A stretch of 64,000 nt of DNA, taken from assembly GCF_002994745.2 (NCBI RefSeq), contig NC_037091.1:39430112-39494111 (forward strand). The letters are read 5' to 3'. This document shows positions 21,151-32,345 of the stretch, one piece after another. A program made the position numbers and the translations under genes. How positions within the stretch are numbered: the first letter of the stretch is position 1; each line of letters starts with the position of its first letter. Source of the DNA: Rosa chinensis (lineage: Eukaryota > Streptophyta > Magnoliopsida > Rosales > Rosaceae). The notes beneath the pieces were generated by a model, which saw only the letters and a program-made list of their open reading frames with translations, had not been told where the DNA came from and searched no databases.

Positions 21151-21725
21151 TTTCGCTGCAGGAGATGAAGAGAGGCAACTTTCATCTTTATTGAGAACTC
21201 ATCTGATTCAGGTGCATGAAAGCTGTGTTCTGCATCTCGCCAACCAGATGCGTATTGAAATTGTTTACCTAGTATTATCTACCTTGATTACCATTTTTTC
21301 TACTTATAATATCCAGGGCTCCAGGCTATATGTTTATGAGTAGAACAATGTGGGGAAGAGGAAAAACAAAAAATGAGCAAGGCAAGAGGAAACCCATATA
21401 TGTATCGCATAAGATATACATGAATTGGGGTACTCAGTCCAGAAATCTAAAACAGGTCGGAATTATTGTCCTGTCTTGCATTTCAGATATTCATAAAGCA
21501 AGGTGGGGAATTGATACAACAAGCTTTACCTACATGTCTCAAGTACAATTTATACAAGATGAAAATAGATTTAATTCTAACCAGCAAAATCTGAACCAAG
21601 TGAAGATCTAATATCCACTTGAGATTTTGTAGCATAATCAAAATTCAAAAGAACGAACTCAGAAACAGAATGCTCCCTATCAATTCTGAAAAAAATCTAA
21701 CAGTTTCAACTTCCCATCCTGATCT
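21151..21725. other. Spacer and 3' side of the bL32-type gene
   Basis: No gene or element is recognised; open frames here are short and unsupported. It probably contains the 3' UTR of the minus-strand ribosomal protein gene that ends at 21726. Confidence 0.5.
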
Positions 21726-23197
21726 CTATACCTCCCGCTCACCGGTATTTCCCCTATGTCCACTGCAACAATAATAATGTGGCAGCTTGACTCGACCACA
21801 GCTCCTGAAATTAAAATTGTTACGTGATGCTCTGTATCAATTTCAAAAGAACGTATTGCTATATATAACTAATTAAGCATCCAAATATGTAGAAAACAAT
21901 AATTGCAAAAAGCTAGACCACATTTTGGATTTACATGATGACATTAGGTTCCGGATTTACTAAACTAGAAGTGAACAACAAAGGAAAACACAAAATTTTG
22001 ATGTACTCATATGTCATTTAAAATAAAAGGTAAAAAGTACGCTGAACCATTACAACACCAATGTGTAAATCAAAATAAACATATAAATCTATATATTGTC
22101 CAAGTTCATTCTTTTTCATTTGTATTACCATTTTTTCCAGAACCTAAATTCTCTTATTCTTATGAACTCCACCAAGAAAACTTATTCTAATTCGCTACTC
22201 TATGCCTCTGTTACCGAATAATACAATTGACAACCAAAACTTTCACAACATGGATTCTAAACTAATCACAAACTTCAACTGATATGGAAGTGCCAGAGTG
22301 CCCAGTTTTCGTCTGGTATAGGCCAAAGAATGGTAAAAACAAGTCTGCCAAGATTCAATCATTATTCTAAGACAATAATCAGAAACTTCATTATCAATAA
22401 AACTACCCTTCACTTAACTATTGAACTATAACTCATTCTAGAACTGAATAAATTATCCTCAAAACAGATATCCACCACAAATCGAAAAGTTTACATAACT
22501 TAACTGCATCGGATTATCACAGGAACAGGCTTCAGAGCTTTCGGGCCATTTCTTGTGCCTCTCTTGTGGGGAGTAGTCTGCACAATATACAAAAATAGTG
22601 ACCACAAACATTTACATAAAAACCCTCCAAACAGGTTACAGACATTTACCTTGAAGAATAAAGCGCCCCATGAAACAATTACCAGATGTTGCAAATTTGA
22701 CATCTACTTAAAACTGGCGTGGACACCATATATTATCTACTTTTACATTACCAAGGGTCAAACAGAGCATTCAGCAAGCAATCCAAAATGGAACAGTGAC
22801 ATTCTACTATACAAAAGCCCAACAAACAAAATATAAAGATTATGCTTTTGATATTTAATCCAAAACCCTAAAAACCCCTAAAACCTCAACCATTTCCAAT
22901 ATAGTTAATCCAAACCAGGATTGACAAAAGGGTATCAGTCATATACGGATATACCTTCCTCTTGGGGACAGCCATGAGCTCCATCGATCCACCGAACAGA
23001 AAACTGGGCAACCCGAATCCGACTTTGTTATCCTTCTTAGTCTCCCGATAAAACTCTGGCAGCGCGAACGGTGGCGATGAAATCATTGTCCGTTGAATGG
23101 CCCCATCCGAGGACGGAGGAATTGCTACGATGTGGTTCCACCTCCTGATGCCCAAAATGCACGCTATGTTCTCACTACTGCTCCTAAGCATTGAAAG

Positions 23198-23360
23198 AGT
23201 AGAAAAGAATACTTCAATTCAGGGTTAATTTGATGATTCTATTCATCCCACAATGAGGGTATATATACAAGTACAAAGGAGTAGTCTAACTCTAATAGGA
23301 AACAATCTTTCCATAATTACAGGATATCCTAATTACATACAGATTTACAGCGATTCTACA
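23198..23360 (-). repeat. 3' LTR of copia A
   Basis: 163 bp. On the minus strand it runs from TGTAGAATCG to CTTTTCTACT. Confidence 0.93.
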
Positions 23361-23367
23361 CTCTCCC

Positions 23368-26300
23368 TCAAGTTGGTGCATAGATATCTATCATGCCCAA
23401 CTTGTCAACTGAGCTGTCAAATACCTTCCTGGACACTCCTTTAGTAAGAACATCAGCTAATTGCTCCTCTGAGTTTACAAATGGAAAGCGAATAACCTTT
23501 TTGTCAAGATTTTCTTTAATAAAATGACGGTCAACCTCCACATGCTTTGTTCTATCATACTGAACTGGATTATGTGCAATCTCAATGGCAACTGTATTAT
23601 CACAATGCAAATCCATAGGCTTTTTAAGCTTGTATCCCAGGTCTTTCAAGACATTACGAATCCACAACATTTCACAGACTCCATGTGTCATACCTCGGAA
23701 CTCAGCTTCTGCACTTGATCTGGCAACAACTTTCTGCTTTTTGCTACGCCAAGTGACAAGGTTCCCTTCAACAAAAGTGAAGTACCCAGATGTAGAATGT
23801 CTGTCAGTTTTATCACCAGCCCAATCTGCATCTGTGTACCAAACAACTTCCAATTCATCTTTTTTCTGAAACAGTAACCCTTTACCTGGCGCCATCTTTA
23901 AGTACTTCAAAATACGAAAGACTGCATCCATATGCTCTTCACTAGGACAATGCATAAATTGACTAACAACACTTACAGCATAAGCAGTATCAGGTCTAGT
24001 ATGTGAAAGATAAATCAACCTTCCTACAAGACGTTGATACCTCCCTTTATCAGTTGGAACTTGATCAGGATAGATAGCAAGTCCGTGATTCATCTCAATG
24101 GGTGTCTCGATGGGTCTGCAGTCCAGCATCCCCGTTTCAGCAAGTAAATCAAGAACATATTTCCTCTATGAAAGTGAAATCCCCTTCTTAGACCTTGCAA
24201 CTTCAATACCCAAAAAATACTTCAGTTATCCCAGATCCTTCATTTCAAACTCCTTTGACAAATACTTTTGTAATTCATTTATCTCTTTCGGATCATCCCC
24301 TGTAACAATCATGTCATCAACATACACAATAAGGGCTGTAATCTTACCACTCTTGCGCTTGATGAACAAGGTATGGTCAGAATTGCTCTATCTGTATCCA
24401 AAGGCTTTCATGGACTTTGAAAATCTTCCAAACCAATTAAGCTCTTGGAGACTGCTTCAGGTCATACAAAGACTTCTTCAATTTACACACCTTGCCAACG
24501 TCACTTGGGTAATTCTTAACACCTGGTGGCACATCCATGTACACTTCTTCTTCCAAATTCCCATTAAGAAACGCATTCTTCACATCAAACTAGTGCAAGG
24601 GCCAATCTTTGTTTGCTGCAAGTGAGATTAGAATCCGGACAGTATTAATCTTTGCCACAGGTGCAAAAGTCTCCTCATAATCAATCCCATAGCGTTGTGT
24701 ATATCCTTTGGCAACCAACCTCGCCTTGTATCTATTAATAGTTCCATCTGCATTAAGCTTCACAGTAAATACCCAACGACATCCTACAGTCTTCTTTCCA
24801 ACCGGCATAGGTACTATCTCCCATGTTGCATTCTTTTGAAGAGCTTCCAATTCTTCATTCATCGCCTTTGTCCATTTTGGATCCGTCAATGCATCCTGCA
24901 CGTTACTAGGAATAGATAGAGTAGATAATTGATCAACAACAAGTGCATGTGACTTAGAAATCCTATGGTTAGACATAAAATTAGCTATAGGGTATTTAGC
25001 TTTGGCTTTGATATCTGGTTCATATTGTTTCTTGGGAATTCCCTTGGTAACCCTTTGTGATTTCCTAGGTTTGACACTTTCTAACCCAGAAGACTCATTA
25101 CAGTTTAGGGGTACCTGAGGTGGATCATTCTGACCGGAATCTTCAGTTGATGATGGAGAAGGGGAAATATCTTGTGTGTGAGCTTCAGATATGTCTTGAT
25201 TTTGATTCAAACTATCCAAAAAAGTTGTCTCTTCTGTCTCGGAATTCACAACACTCTGTTCGGCAGTTACATTTTCTATTTTAGAATTTGCAACACTTCG
25301 TTCGGCAGTCTCATTCTGTTCGACAGTCGTATTTTCTGTTTCGGAATTCGCAACACTTCGTTCAGCAGTCGCATTGTCTATTTCGGAATTTACAATGCTC
25401 TGTTCGGCAACTGCATTTTCTGTTTCTGAATTTCTACCTTCAAATCTATCCTCCAAATTTTCCAAGTCTTCAAAGACATCAAAATCAATAATAGAACGAG
25501 GATTTCCTTCACAACCTCTCTCCCCCTGAAGGGAAGACTGAGAAGCTCCCCCTGAGTAGTAAGGCTCGGATTCACGAAAAGCAACATCAAGAGAGACATG
25601 TATAGTGCTAGTAAGAGGATCATAACATCGATAACCCTTCTGGAAGTCAGCATAACCAACAAAGATACACTTATGGGCACGGAGATCAATCTTGCTGCGT
25701 TGAGGCTTGGGAATATGAACATAGGCTGTGCACCCAAACACCCGGGGCTCCAAATTAGGCATAGAAGGGATGGTCAAAAGTGTATGAAGCTTCTAAAACT
25801 CAATCACCCGTGAAGGAGTACGGTTAATAAGATATGCTGCTGATTTTACTGCTTCTCCCCAATAGGACCGAGGTACATTCATGCCAAACAAGGAAGCACG
25901 AACAACTTCCATCAATTGCATGTTCTTCCGTTCTGCTAAACCATTCTGTTGAGGAGTATAAGAATTAGAGGTTTGATGACGAATTCCTTGTGACCGGCAA
26001 AACTCAATCATAGGGCCATTCACAAACTCTCCACCATTGTCAGACTGAAACACTCTAATGGATTTTTGATACTGAATTGCCACAATTTTGTGAAATTCGG
26101 TAAACATCCCAAATACATCACTCTTATTCTTCAGTAATGATACCCATGTCATGCGAGTACAATCATCAATAAACGTTACATAATATCGAGCTCCAGAAAG
26201 AGAAGGAATTTTCGCAGGACCCCAGACATTAGAGTGAATTTTCATAAAAGGAACATGACTTTTATTAAGACTTGGTGAATATGAAACACGGTGGCTCTTG

Positions 26301-27856
26301 GCTAGTTCACAAATGTCACAATGGAAATCCAAATCACTGACAACAGAAAACAAATGAGGTTGCAGCTTCTTAAGATAACTAAAAGATAGATGACCTAAAC
26401 TGTGATGCCATAACCATACAGCTTCCTTCGCATTCTCTACCCCAGTGATCTGATTAGCTTGCCCCAAAAGATGCTTATGGTTCTCTCCAGTCTCTGTCAG
26501 ATCCAGGTAGTACAATTTCCCCCTTCTAACACCATAACCAAGGATCCGCCGAGTCAGAATGTCCTGAAACACACAGAAAGACGGATAGAAGGTCACAATA
26601 CATGCAAGAGCTAAAATAATTTGACCAACAGACAGGAGATTATAAGCTAGTGATGGCACAACTAAGACAGATTCAAGGGTTAATGTATCAGATAAAACAA
26701 TAGAACCTTCTCCGGTGACCGGAGTTGGAGTACCATCAGCAGTAGAGACAACAACCTGAGGGGAATGTCTAAGGTTTTTCACAAGATTAGGGTCATTGGT
26801 CATACGATCAGATGCACCTGTATCAATTATCCATGTATTATTCAAAGTAACCTTACCCTTCATACCTGATTGCACTACATTAGCGGAGGCATTGTCTAGA
26901 CACTCTTCCTCTGTAGTAGCAATGGCCGCCTTGCCCAGATTCTTTCGTGGTTTCTTGGTGAAGTCCCACCAATCAGGATAACCAATCACTTCAGAGCACC
27001 GCTCTTTGCTATGACCTAGTTCCCCACACACAATGCACTTTCTATTTGCATATGGATTTGGTTTACCTAGATGACGATGTGAGAAGCCTGGAGGAGGACC
27101 TGGTTTGCGTTGGACAGCCATAGCAGAGGATTCTGTAGGTATCAAATGCCCCATAGCCTATTTCTTTGATTGCACCTTGCGAATGTAAGCATAGCTCTGC
27201 TCCAAAGAGAATTTAGGTTCCTCGCGCAAGATTTCTCCACGCACCTGATCATACTCTAGGTCAAGTCCACTCAAAAACATGTGAACACGCATCCGGGACA
27301 TCGCTGAGGTCTCTTGAACTACAGCTGCAACATTATCATTCTGAGAGGCCACCCTTTGATCAATCTCCTGGAACATCGCCACTAACTCATTATAGTAGGT
27401 AGGAATAGGCCGTCCATTTTGCTTTGCTTCAAAACACTTCTTGTTCAATTCAAAGATTCGGGTTTCATCAGAATCATCATAAAAAGTTTTCTCTACAGCT
27501 TCCCAAATATATTTTGCAGTAGGGAGACGAATATAGCGGTTCATAAGAGAGGACTCCATGGAGTCAATGAGCCAACTTCTCACCTTTTCATTGTCCGTGG
27601 CCCAAGCTTCATACTCTGCAGAATTTATGGCGGGTTCAGCCTTCACTCCGGTCAGATAACCAACCTTCCCTCGTGCTCCAATGCGCATCCGCATGAGAGG
27701 AGCCCATATGGTGTAGTTGGATTCATTCAAGACAACACTTGTTGGGAACGCAGAGTTGTCTTGATGGGTGGTGTAGTGGTGATGGATGACTTGTGAGGAT
27801 GGCACCATTGCCTTCTCGGGATTTGACTGTTCGTCTTCAATTACAGGTCCAGCCAT
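23368..27856 (-). pseudogene. Copia A gag-pol polyprotein, degenerate
   Basis: Gag begins at 27856 (MAGPVIEDEQ). It continues past a stop at about 27155 into the zinc knuckle CIVCGELGHSKERC, protease IIDTGAS, integrase HHCC region (WHHSLGHLS...CDICELAK), integrase catalytic parts FIDDCTRMTWVS, QSDNGGEF and NSYTPQQNGLAER, RT ([33 protein letters not shown]) and RNase H (TDADWAG, HVEVDRHFIKE) to a stop at 23368. Relative to sister copia C, stops at about 27155, 24590, 24385, 24225 and 24165 replace glutamine codons, mostly CAG to TAG. A small insertion shifts frame near 24440. A linker with four degenerate 18-residue repeats ([14 protein letters not shown]) lies between integrase and RT. Confidence 0.9.
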
Positions 27857-28049
27857 TGAGGAATTCGGGATTTTTACAGGATTGGGTTTTCTAGGGTTTC
27901 AAGATGGATCTGAATTTTTTTTCGAAAAAAAGGTAGGGTGATGGTGGTTTGGAATTCAATGGTGGTGGTACGCAACGGTTTGTAGTGTTCTTCAGGATTC
28001 AGGATTCAAAGGATGCAAGTTCAAAGGATTGAACCTGCTTTGATACCAA

Positions 28050-28211
28050 GTAGAAAAGAATACTTCAATTCAGGGTTAATTTGATGATTCTATTCATCCC
28101 ACAATGAGGGTATATATACAAGTACAAATGAGTAGTCTAACTCGAATAGGAAACAATCTTTCCATAATTACAGGATATCCTAATTACATACAGATTTACA
28201 GCGATTCTATA
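28050..28211 (-). repeat. 5' LTR of copia A
   Basis: 162 bp. The outermost dinucleotide is mutated (TATAGAATCG instead of TGTAGAATCG on the minus strand). Confidence 0.93.
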
Positions 28212-28228
28212 GAAAGCTTCGACACCAT

Positions 28229-28561
28229 TTTTGGTTTGGGTACCAAGGCCTCCTCACACTCTTCTCAGCTCAGACGAAGACGCTAGATCAGGGAGACAGA
28301 ATTATATTTCATTGAAATTAGAACGATGTCGTTTCGGATGTCTATTTAAATATTTGGGGTCCTTACCCAAAAGCACCAAAATGAGCCAAACTTTTCCTAC
28401 TTGCCCAACAATAGATTTTTATTCTCATTAATCCAATTCAGAGTACAATGACAAATATAACCTCAGTTTAATTAAACAACTTCATTTTATGTCATTCTCT
28501 CATATCTCTCTCTCCAACACACTACGATATTCTCTCATATCTCTCTCTCCAACACACTACG

Positions 28562-28599
<38 letters not shown>

Positions 28600-29035
28600 A
28601 TCCCGTATAGATCATCGGCCACCTTCCTAGATAAGATCATATTAGATTTTGTTTTTTTAAGTAACGGGACAGAAGGAAAGGAAAAAAAAGTTTTAAATGT
28701 CTATTGGGGGGTAATAGACGTCTATTGGAGAGCAATAGACGTTTTCAAATTAATATAATCTCTTCGTTTTTTTCTTTAATCATAGTTTTATTTGTCTAAT
28801 TTTAAGAAGATTAGTTCCCATTCTGGCTACCGAAAGTTCTATTGGAGGGCAATTGACATCTATCGGGGGGCAATATATGGCTGATAGTCGTCTATTGGGG
28901 GGCAATAGACGTCTATTAGGGGGCAATAGATGTCTATTGGGGGCAAAAAAATATTTCTGGTAAGATTTTTAGCAAATTCCTATGGGCAGCCAGTGACGGG
29001 GCTCTGGCGAAGTCCTCTATGGTTTCTCTCTCTTC

Positions 29036-29076
<41 letters not shown>

Positions 29077-29297
29077 AGTAACAAAGGAGTGAGGGTAAAA
29101 TGGTATTAAAAATTTTTTTTAAAAAAAAATCTTAATGGGATATTAGGGAAAACCTCCTTAGAATGTTTTGGGTAAGAGGGAATTAAAAAAAACTTAATGG
29201 GATAAGTGAGAAAAAAATCTCTAAAAATTGGGTAAATGGACAAAAACTCAAATATTTAATACTGTGGAATAATCAGCTAAACCACGCAATTTGATTT
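28229..29297. other. Spacer with microsatellites and GTCTATTG palindromes
   Basis: It starts with the probable 5' leader of the bL32-type gene. It also holds a 35-bp tandem duplication (ATTCTCTCATATCTC, 28494 and 28529), a CT tract (28566-28595), an array of small palindromes (28699-28945) and a second CT tract (29039-29074). No coding gene is supported. Confidence 0.6.
28699..28945. repeat. Array of GTCTATTGGGGGGCAATAGAC palindromes
   Basis: Seven copies, some degenerate, of a 21-bp unit with 8-bp inverted arms (GTCTATTG / CAATAGAC) around a G-rich loop. They start at about 28699, 28720, 28838, 28859, 28890, 28911 and 28932. Three pairs or triplets are directly abutting. Each could form a hairpin with a G-rich loop. 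Origin unknown. Confidence 0.85.
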
Positions 29298-29506
29298 TAA
29301 AGAAAACAGAAAAATTCATAAATAGTACTCAAAGTATGGTCCACTAAAGTACACTAAGTTCCAAAACATAAATTTTGGTACATCAAATATGAAGCTCGAC
29401 CCAATATACGTTCACAACGTCAATAACTTCGTCAGTCCGCATGCCATTACGCACATAATGAAGGGCAAAATTGGTTTTTCATTTGTCAACGGGTTTTCTC
29501 TCTCAT

Positions 29507-29523
29507 ACACACACACACACACA

Positions 29524-29558
<35 letters not shown>
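29507..29558. repeat. (AC)n(TC)n compound microsatellite
   Basis: About 10 AC units run straight into about 16 TC units in MULE D, just upstream of a captured GC-rich segment. Confidence 0.95.
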
Positions 29559-29562
<4 letters not shown>

Positions 29563-29934
29563 TCGCTTATCGACTCTGCTACCCCAAACTCTAGCAATGG
29601 CCTCCGACGACTTCTCCACCATGTCCGCCACGGCTGACGACAAGAAGTACGGGTTCAAGAGGCCTATGTCTCTTGTCATCACTTGAAGAATCAGAAGCAC
29701 CAGATTCTGGTCTAGAATCATAAGCCCTATGCCTTTTGTGGCTTCGCTTCTTCCTCTTCTTATCTCTTTCATAGCCACTCTCATATCCGTCACCGCCTGG
29801 ATCTCTTTTCCTTATTCTTTTCGTTGTCACCGATCACCACCACTGATCACCACGCCTCTGCACTACCTTTCACCACATCTGATTATAGCCCCTATCCCCA
29901 ATCCTACTCTCCATCATAGTCATATTTTTCATTG

Positions 29935-30021
29935 GAGCTCGACCTCGACAACCTCAAAGCCATCATAGTCCTCGGCAAGGGAGACATGGGGACCGTCTTT
30001 CTAGCCCACCACCGGAAATCT
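29935..30021 (+). pseudogene. AGC-type protein kinase fragment (captured)
   Basis: An open stretch encodes ELDLDNLKAIIVLGKGDMGT followed by VFLAHHRKS. This is the beginning of a plant AGC-group kinase domain with the ATP loop GKGDMGTVF, most like the UNICORN/OXI1-type subgroup as I recall it. The match lasts only about 29 codons, lacks the catalytic lysine and everything after it, and lies inside MULE D. An arginine/serine-rich minus-strand frame at 29591-29830 may be a second captured piece; I do not recognise it. Confidence 0.6.
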
Positions 30022-30436
30022 CACCATTCTAGCATCTGCCCTTTCGCTCCAGTTCTTCCTCCGGACCAAGCTCAACACCGACCTGATCCGACTCTCCGGC
30101 TTCAGAGGTAGTGATAGCGGTGGTCTGGGGAACAAAGTGGCAGGGGCTGGGGTCGTCAAAGTGGTTCGGAAGAGAAGAGCTGGAGTGAGAGAAGCTTCTG
30201 GAGCCAAGACTCCTCCTTTGTAGCTGAGTAGTGGTCCGCTGCCGATGGTAACATCGGATTCCGAAAGTTGCTTCCAATTTCCAATTTAGGACCTGAGAGA
30301 GAAACGACATGGCTTTTGGAGATGAAGGCGAGGTAATAAGTTCAGAATTGAGGAGAGGGACGAGAGCGAGGTTGCCATTACTGTGAGGCCAGATAGCAGT
30401 AGACTGTAGACTAGTCGTGTTCTAGGGCGGGTTTTT

Positions 30437-30438
<2 letters not shown>

Positions 30439-30496
<58 letters not shown>

Positions 30497-30497
30497 C
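30439..30497. repeat. (AT)n(AG)n compound microsatellite
   Basis: About 20 AT units followed by about 9 AG units, inside MULE D. Confidence 0.95.
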
Positions 30498-30774
30498 TGG
30501 GTGTCCAGAATAAGAGAAGAGTGACAGCTGGGTGCTCATAGCAAAAAAATTGAAGAGACTGTTTTACCCTTTGAAATACTACAGCTGGCACGAAACTAAC
30601 GACATCATTGACGTCGTGTATGTATAATGGGTCGGTTTTGAAACCTCATGTACTAAAGTTTATGTTTTGGAACTTGGTGTACTAAAATTAATAGTGGGCC
30701 ATACTTGGGGTACTATTCATGAATTTTTCCCTAAAGAAAATTACAAAAAGAATCCTCTTGAAATTTTATTAAAA

Positions 30775-31125
30775 ATTTCACAAATAATCACTCAACTATG
30801 ACTTATTCGACATTTTTAGTCACTCAATTTTTAAATATACCACTTTGGTCACTCAACTATTAGTCTGTCAAACATTTAGGCTCACTTTTATCAATTCTCT
30901 CATTCATTCCAATTCAAATTTATCAATTTTTCACAATTGGCTGGTCGAAAATATCATTAATATTGTGGCAAATAAATTTTTTTAATGAAAAAAAATTAAC
31001 AAAGTGACTAAAGTAAATAACAGGGTTAAAGTTAAGTGATCAAAGTGATATATTTAAAAAGTGAGTGACTAAAGTGTCGAAAAGGTAAAAGTTGAGTGAC
31101 CATTGTGTGATATTCTCCCTAAAAA
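30775..31125. mobile_element. Palindromic MITE-like element
   Basis: The two halves are inverted copies of one another: left AATCACTCAACTATGAC...GTCACTCAATTTTTAAATAT...TTTGGTCACTCAACTA, and the right half the reverse complement with changes. Total length is about 350 bp with no coding content. Repeated GTCACTCAA motifs alternate in both arms. Exact ends and target duplication were not resolved, so the family is open (MULE-type MITE is likely). Confidence 0.65.
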
Positions 31126-31430
31126 GTAACAAAGATAAAATCTGAGAGGAAAATGATTACATTAAATACAACTTTGGAAATGTTATTACTATTTTTTCAC
31201 TTACCTAGCCCCTCTGTTAAGGTTGCATCGCTGACTTCCGCCTTCAACCAAAACTTCCACACTTCTTGGCGGATGCGATTTTCTTAGGAAATTTGGTTGT
31301 TGGGAAAATAATTGAAAATGCTAGAAAGTTAAATCTTAGAGTATTTAATGGTGTACTTTCCTTAAATTGAGGTTTTAGTAATTCGGGTGCTAATGAAAAA
31401 TACTCTCTAAAAATTATTAACAAAAAAGAA
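31126..31430. other. Spacer, nothing recognised
   Basis: AT-rich sequence between the MITE-like element and a probable non-LTR remnant. No gene or repeat is supported. Confidence 0.4.
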
Positions 31431-32345
31431 ACCCTAGCCACCCTACACCACATGCGTGTCTAACCTTCAAAGCTTTCCAGTTTGTCTGACAGCATGTCCT
31501 TGGGATGTCATCATCGAACAAGCATTTACGTGGTACTCTTTTATGTCGTATAAATGTTTCTAAGATCGAGGTGTAACTTGATAGGATCTTTAGGCTTGGT
31601 TGGGGCCGGTCTCCATAGACGCGGTCTGATTTGCTACCTTCATTTGGCTTCATTGGGTCGGGAAGGACGGCTGTGTTTGCAAGATAGATGAAGGCGGAGC
31701 GGGCTGCAGGATCTGGTGTTGGCGACGATTATAAGGGCTGTAGGATTGCTAGTTTGGGTGGCCGATTGCTCCTAGATCCAAGTTTGATGGTGGATTGCGC
31801 TACTTGATTTTGGATGGGCTGATGGTGGTGGGCACTAATGGAGTGACTACTGGGTTAGGTCGTTGGCATTGAAGGCTTCGATGTTGCCAGGGATGACGAA
31901 GAGGATGTTTGGCACTGCGGCGCTAGAGCTGCTTGTCGTTAGGGTGCTGATTGGGCTAGAGTGGTTGGCCCGTGGTTTATGGCCCTTGTCCTTGGGTCAA
32001 GTTTTTTTTATCTCTTTGGGTTAGGCATACTTCTAAGGGCAAAGAAAGTTTTTCTTTGTTGACTTGCTTAATTTTTAGTTCTTCTAGTTGTACATCAATT
32101 GCGATCTCTAGATGTCTAATTTTACTATTATGAAAGTTGGGTAATTAGTCTGAATTTTGGTCGTTTGGTAGAGACGTTTGTGTTTTAATAAGCGAGCTAA
32201 ATCTATTTGTAATGAGGGTACCTATCGATCAATTTGTTCGGTAGTTTGAGCCATTTATATTTGGATCAAGACCAAAATTAATGTAAGGGTCTTCTGACCA
32301 TAGATAAGTTTTAATGAAATTAATTATCTACTTTTCTCAAAAATG
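31431..32345 (+). mobile_element. Probable non-LTR retrotransposon remnant
   Basis: A G-rich 5' half (AGGCGGAGCGGGCTGC, GGTGGTGGGCACTAATGG) is followed by an AT-rich 3' part ending in TAATGAAATTAATTATC and a short A-run. The composition and layout are like the minus-strand element at 5338-6289, and no reading frame is usable. Ends are approximate and no target duplication was found, so this is tentative. Confidence 0.35.

Larger units (their letters stand above)
23198..28211 (-). mobile_element. Ty1-copia LTR retrotransposon A, complete but decayed
   Basis: LTRs lie at 23198-23360 and 28050-28211, with about three differences between them. The exact target duplication GAAAG is at 23193-23197 and 28212-28216. 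On the minus strand the 5' LTR is followed by TTGGTATCAAAGCAGG, the initiator-Met tRNA primer site, and the 3' LTR is preceded by the polypurine tract GAGGGAGAG. Gag-protease-integrase-RT-RNase H order is that of copia. Several in-frame stops and one small insertion make it non-autonomous. It interrupts the bL32-type gene in antisense-parallel orientation (same strand as the gene). Confidence 0.95.
21726..28228 (-). pseudogene. Mitochondrial bL32-type ribosomal protein gene, disrupted by copia A
   Basis: The exons give an N-terminal targeting-like segment, then FGGSMELMAVPKRK and HKRGTRNGPKALKPVPVIIR, then CGRVKLPHYYCC, as in plant mitochondrial bL32-like proteins of the large ribosomal subunit with a CxxC...CC zinc site. 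Exons: 28212-28228 (start codon at 28228-28226), 22955-23192, 22505-22577 and 21726-21804. Copia A sits in codon 6; removing it with one GAAAG duplication rejoins MVSKLS to MLRSSS in frame. The next in-frame ATG is only two bases beyond the insertion, at 23191. A second defect is at the exon 2-3 junction: canonical splicing is one base short of the zinc-site frame, suggesting a 1-bp deletion. Probably non-functional unless expressed from the internal ATG and rescued in splicing. Confidence 0.75.
29307..30731. mobile_element. MULE D: Pack-MULE with an AGC-kinase fragment
   Basis: The exact 9-bp duplication TAAAGAAAA lies at 29298-29306 and 30732-30740. The inverted repeats, about 140 bp each, share AAAAATTCAT, AATAGTAC, CAAGTTCCAAAACATAAA-like and GACGTCAAT blocks. 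The interior has GC-rich, gene-derived sequence, CA/CT (29507-29558) and AT/AG (30439-30497) microsatellites and no transposase. Confidence 0.9.

Noticed and set aside
24098..24625. 175-codon + strand frame, with similar frames antisense to the copia elements
   Set aside because: Antisense of reverse transcriptase coding sequence; the minus strand carries the YVDDM-containing frame.
28699..28945. Possible CRISPR-like repeat array
   Set aside because: Plant nuclear DNA, abutting palindromes without uniform spacers and no associated genes; it is a simple palindrome array.
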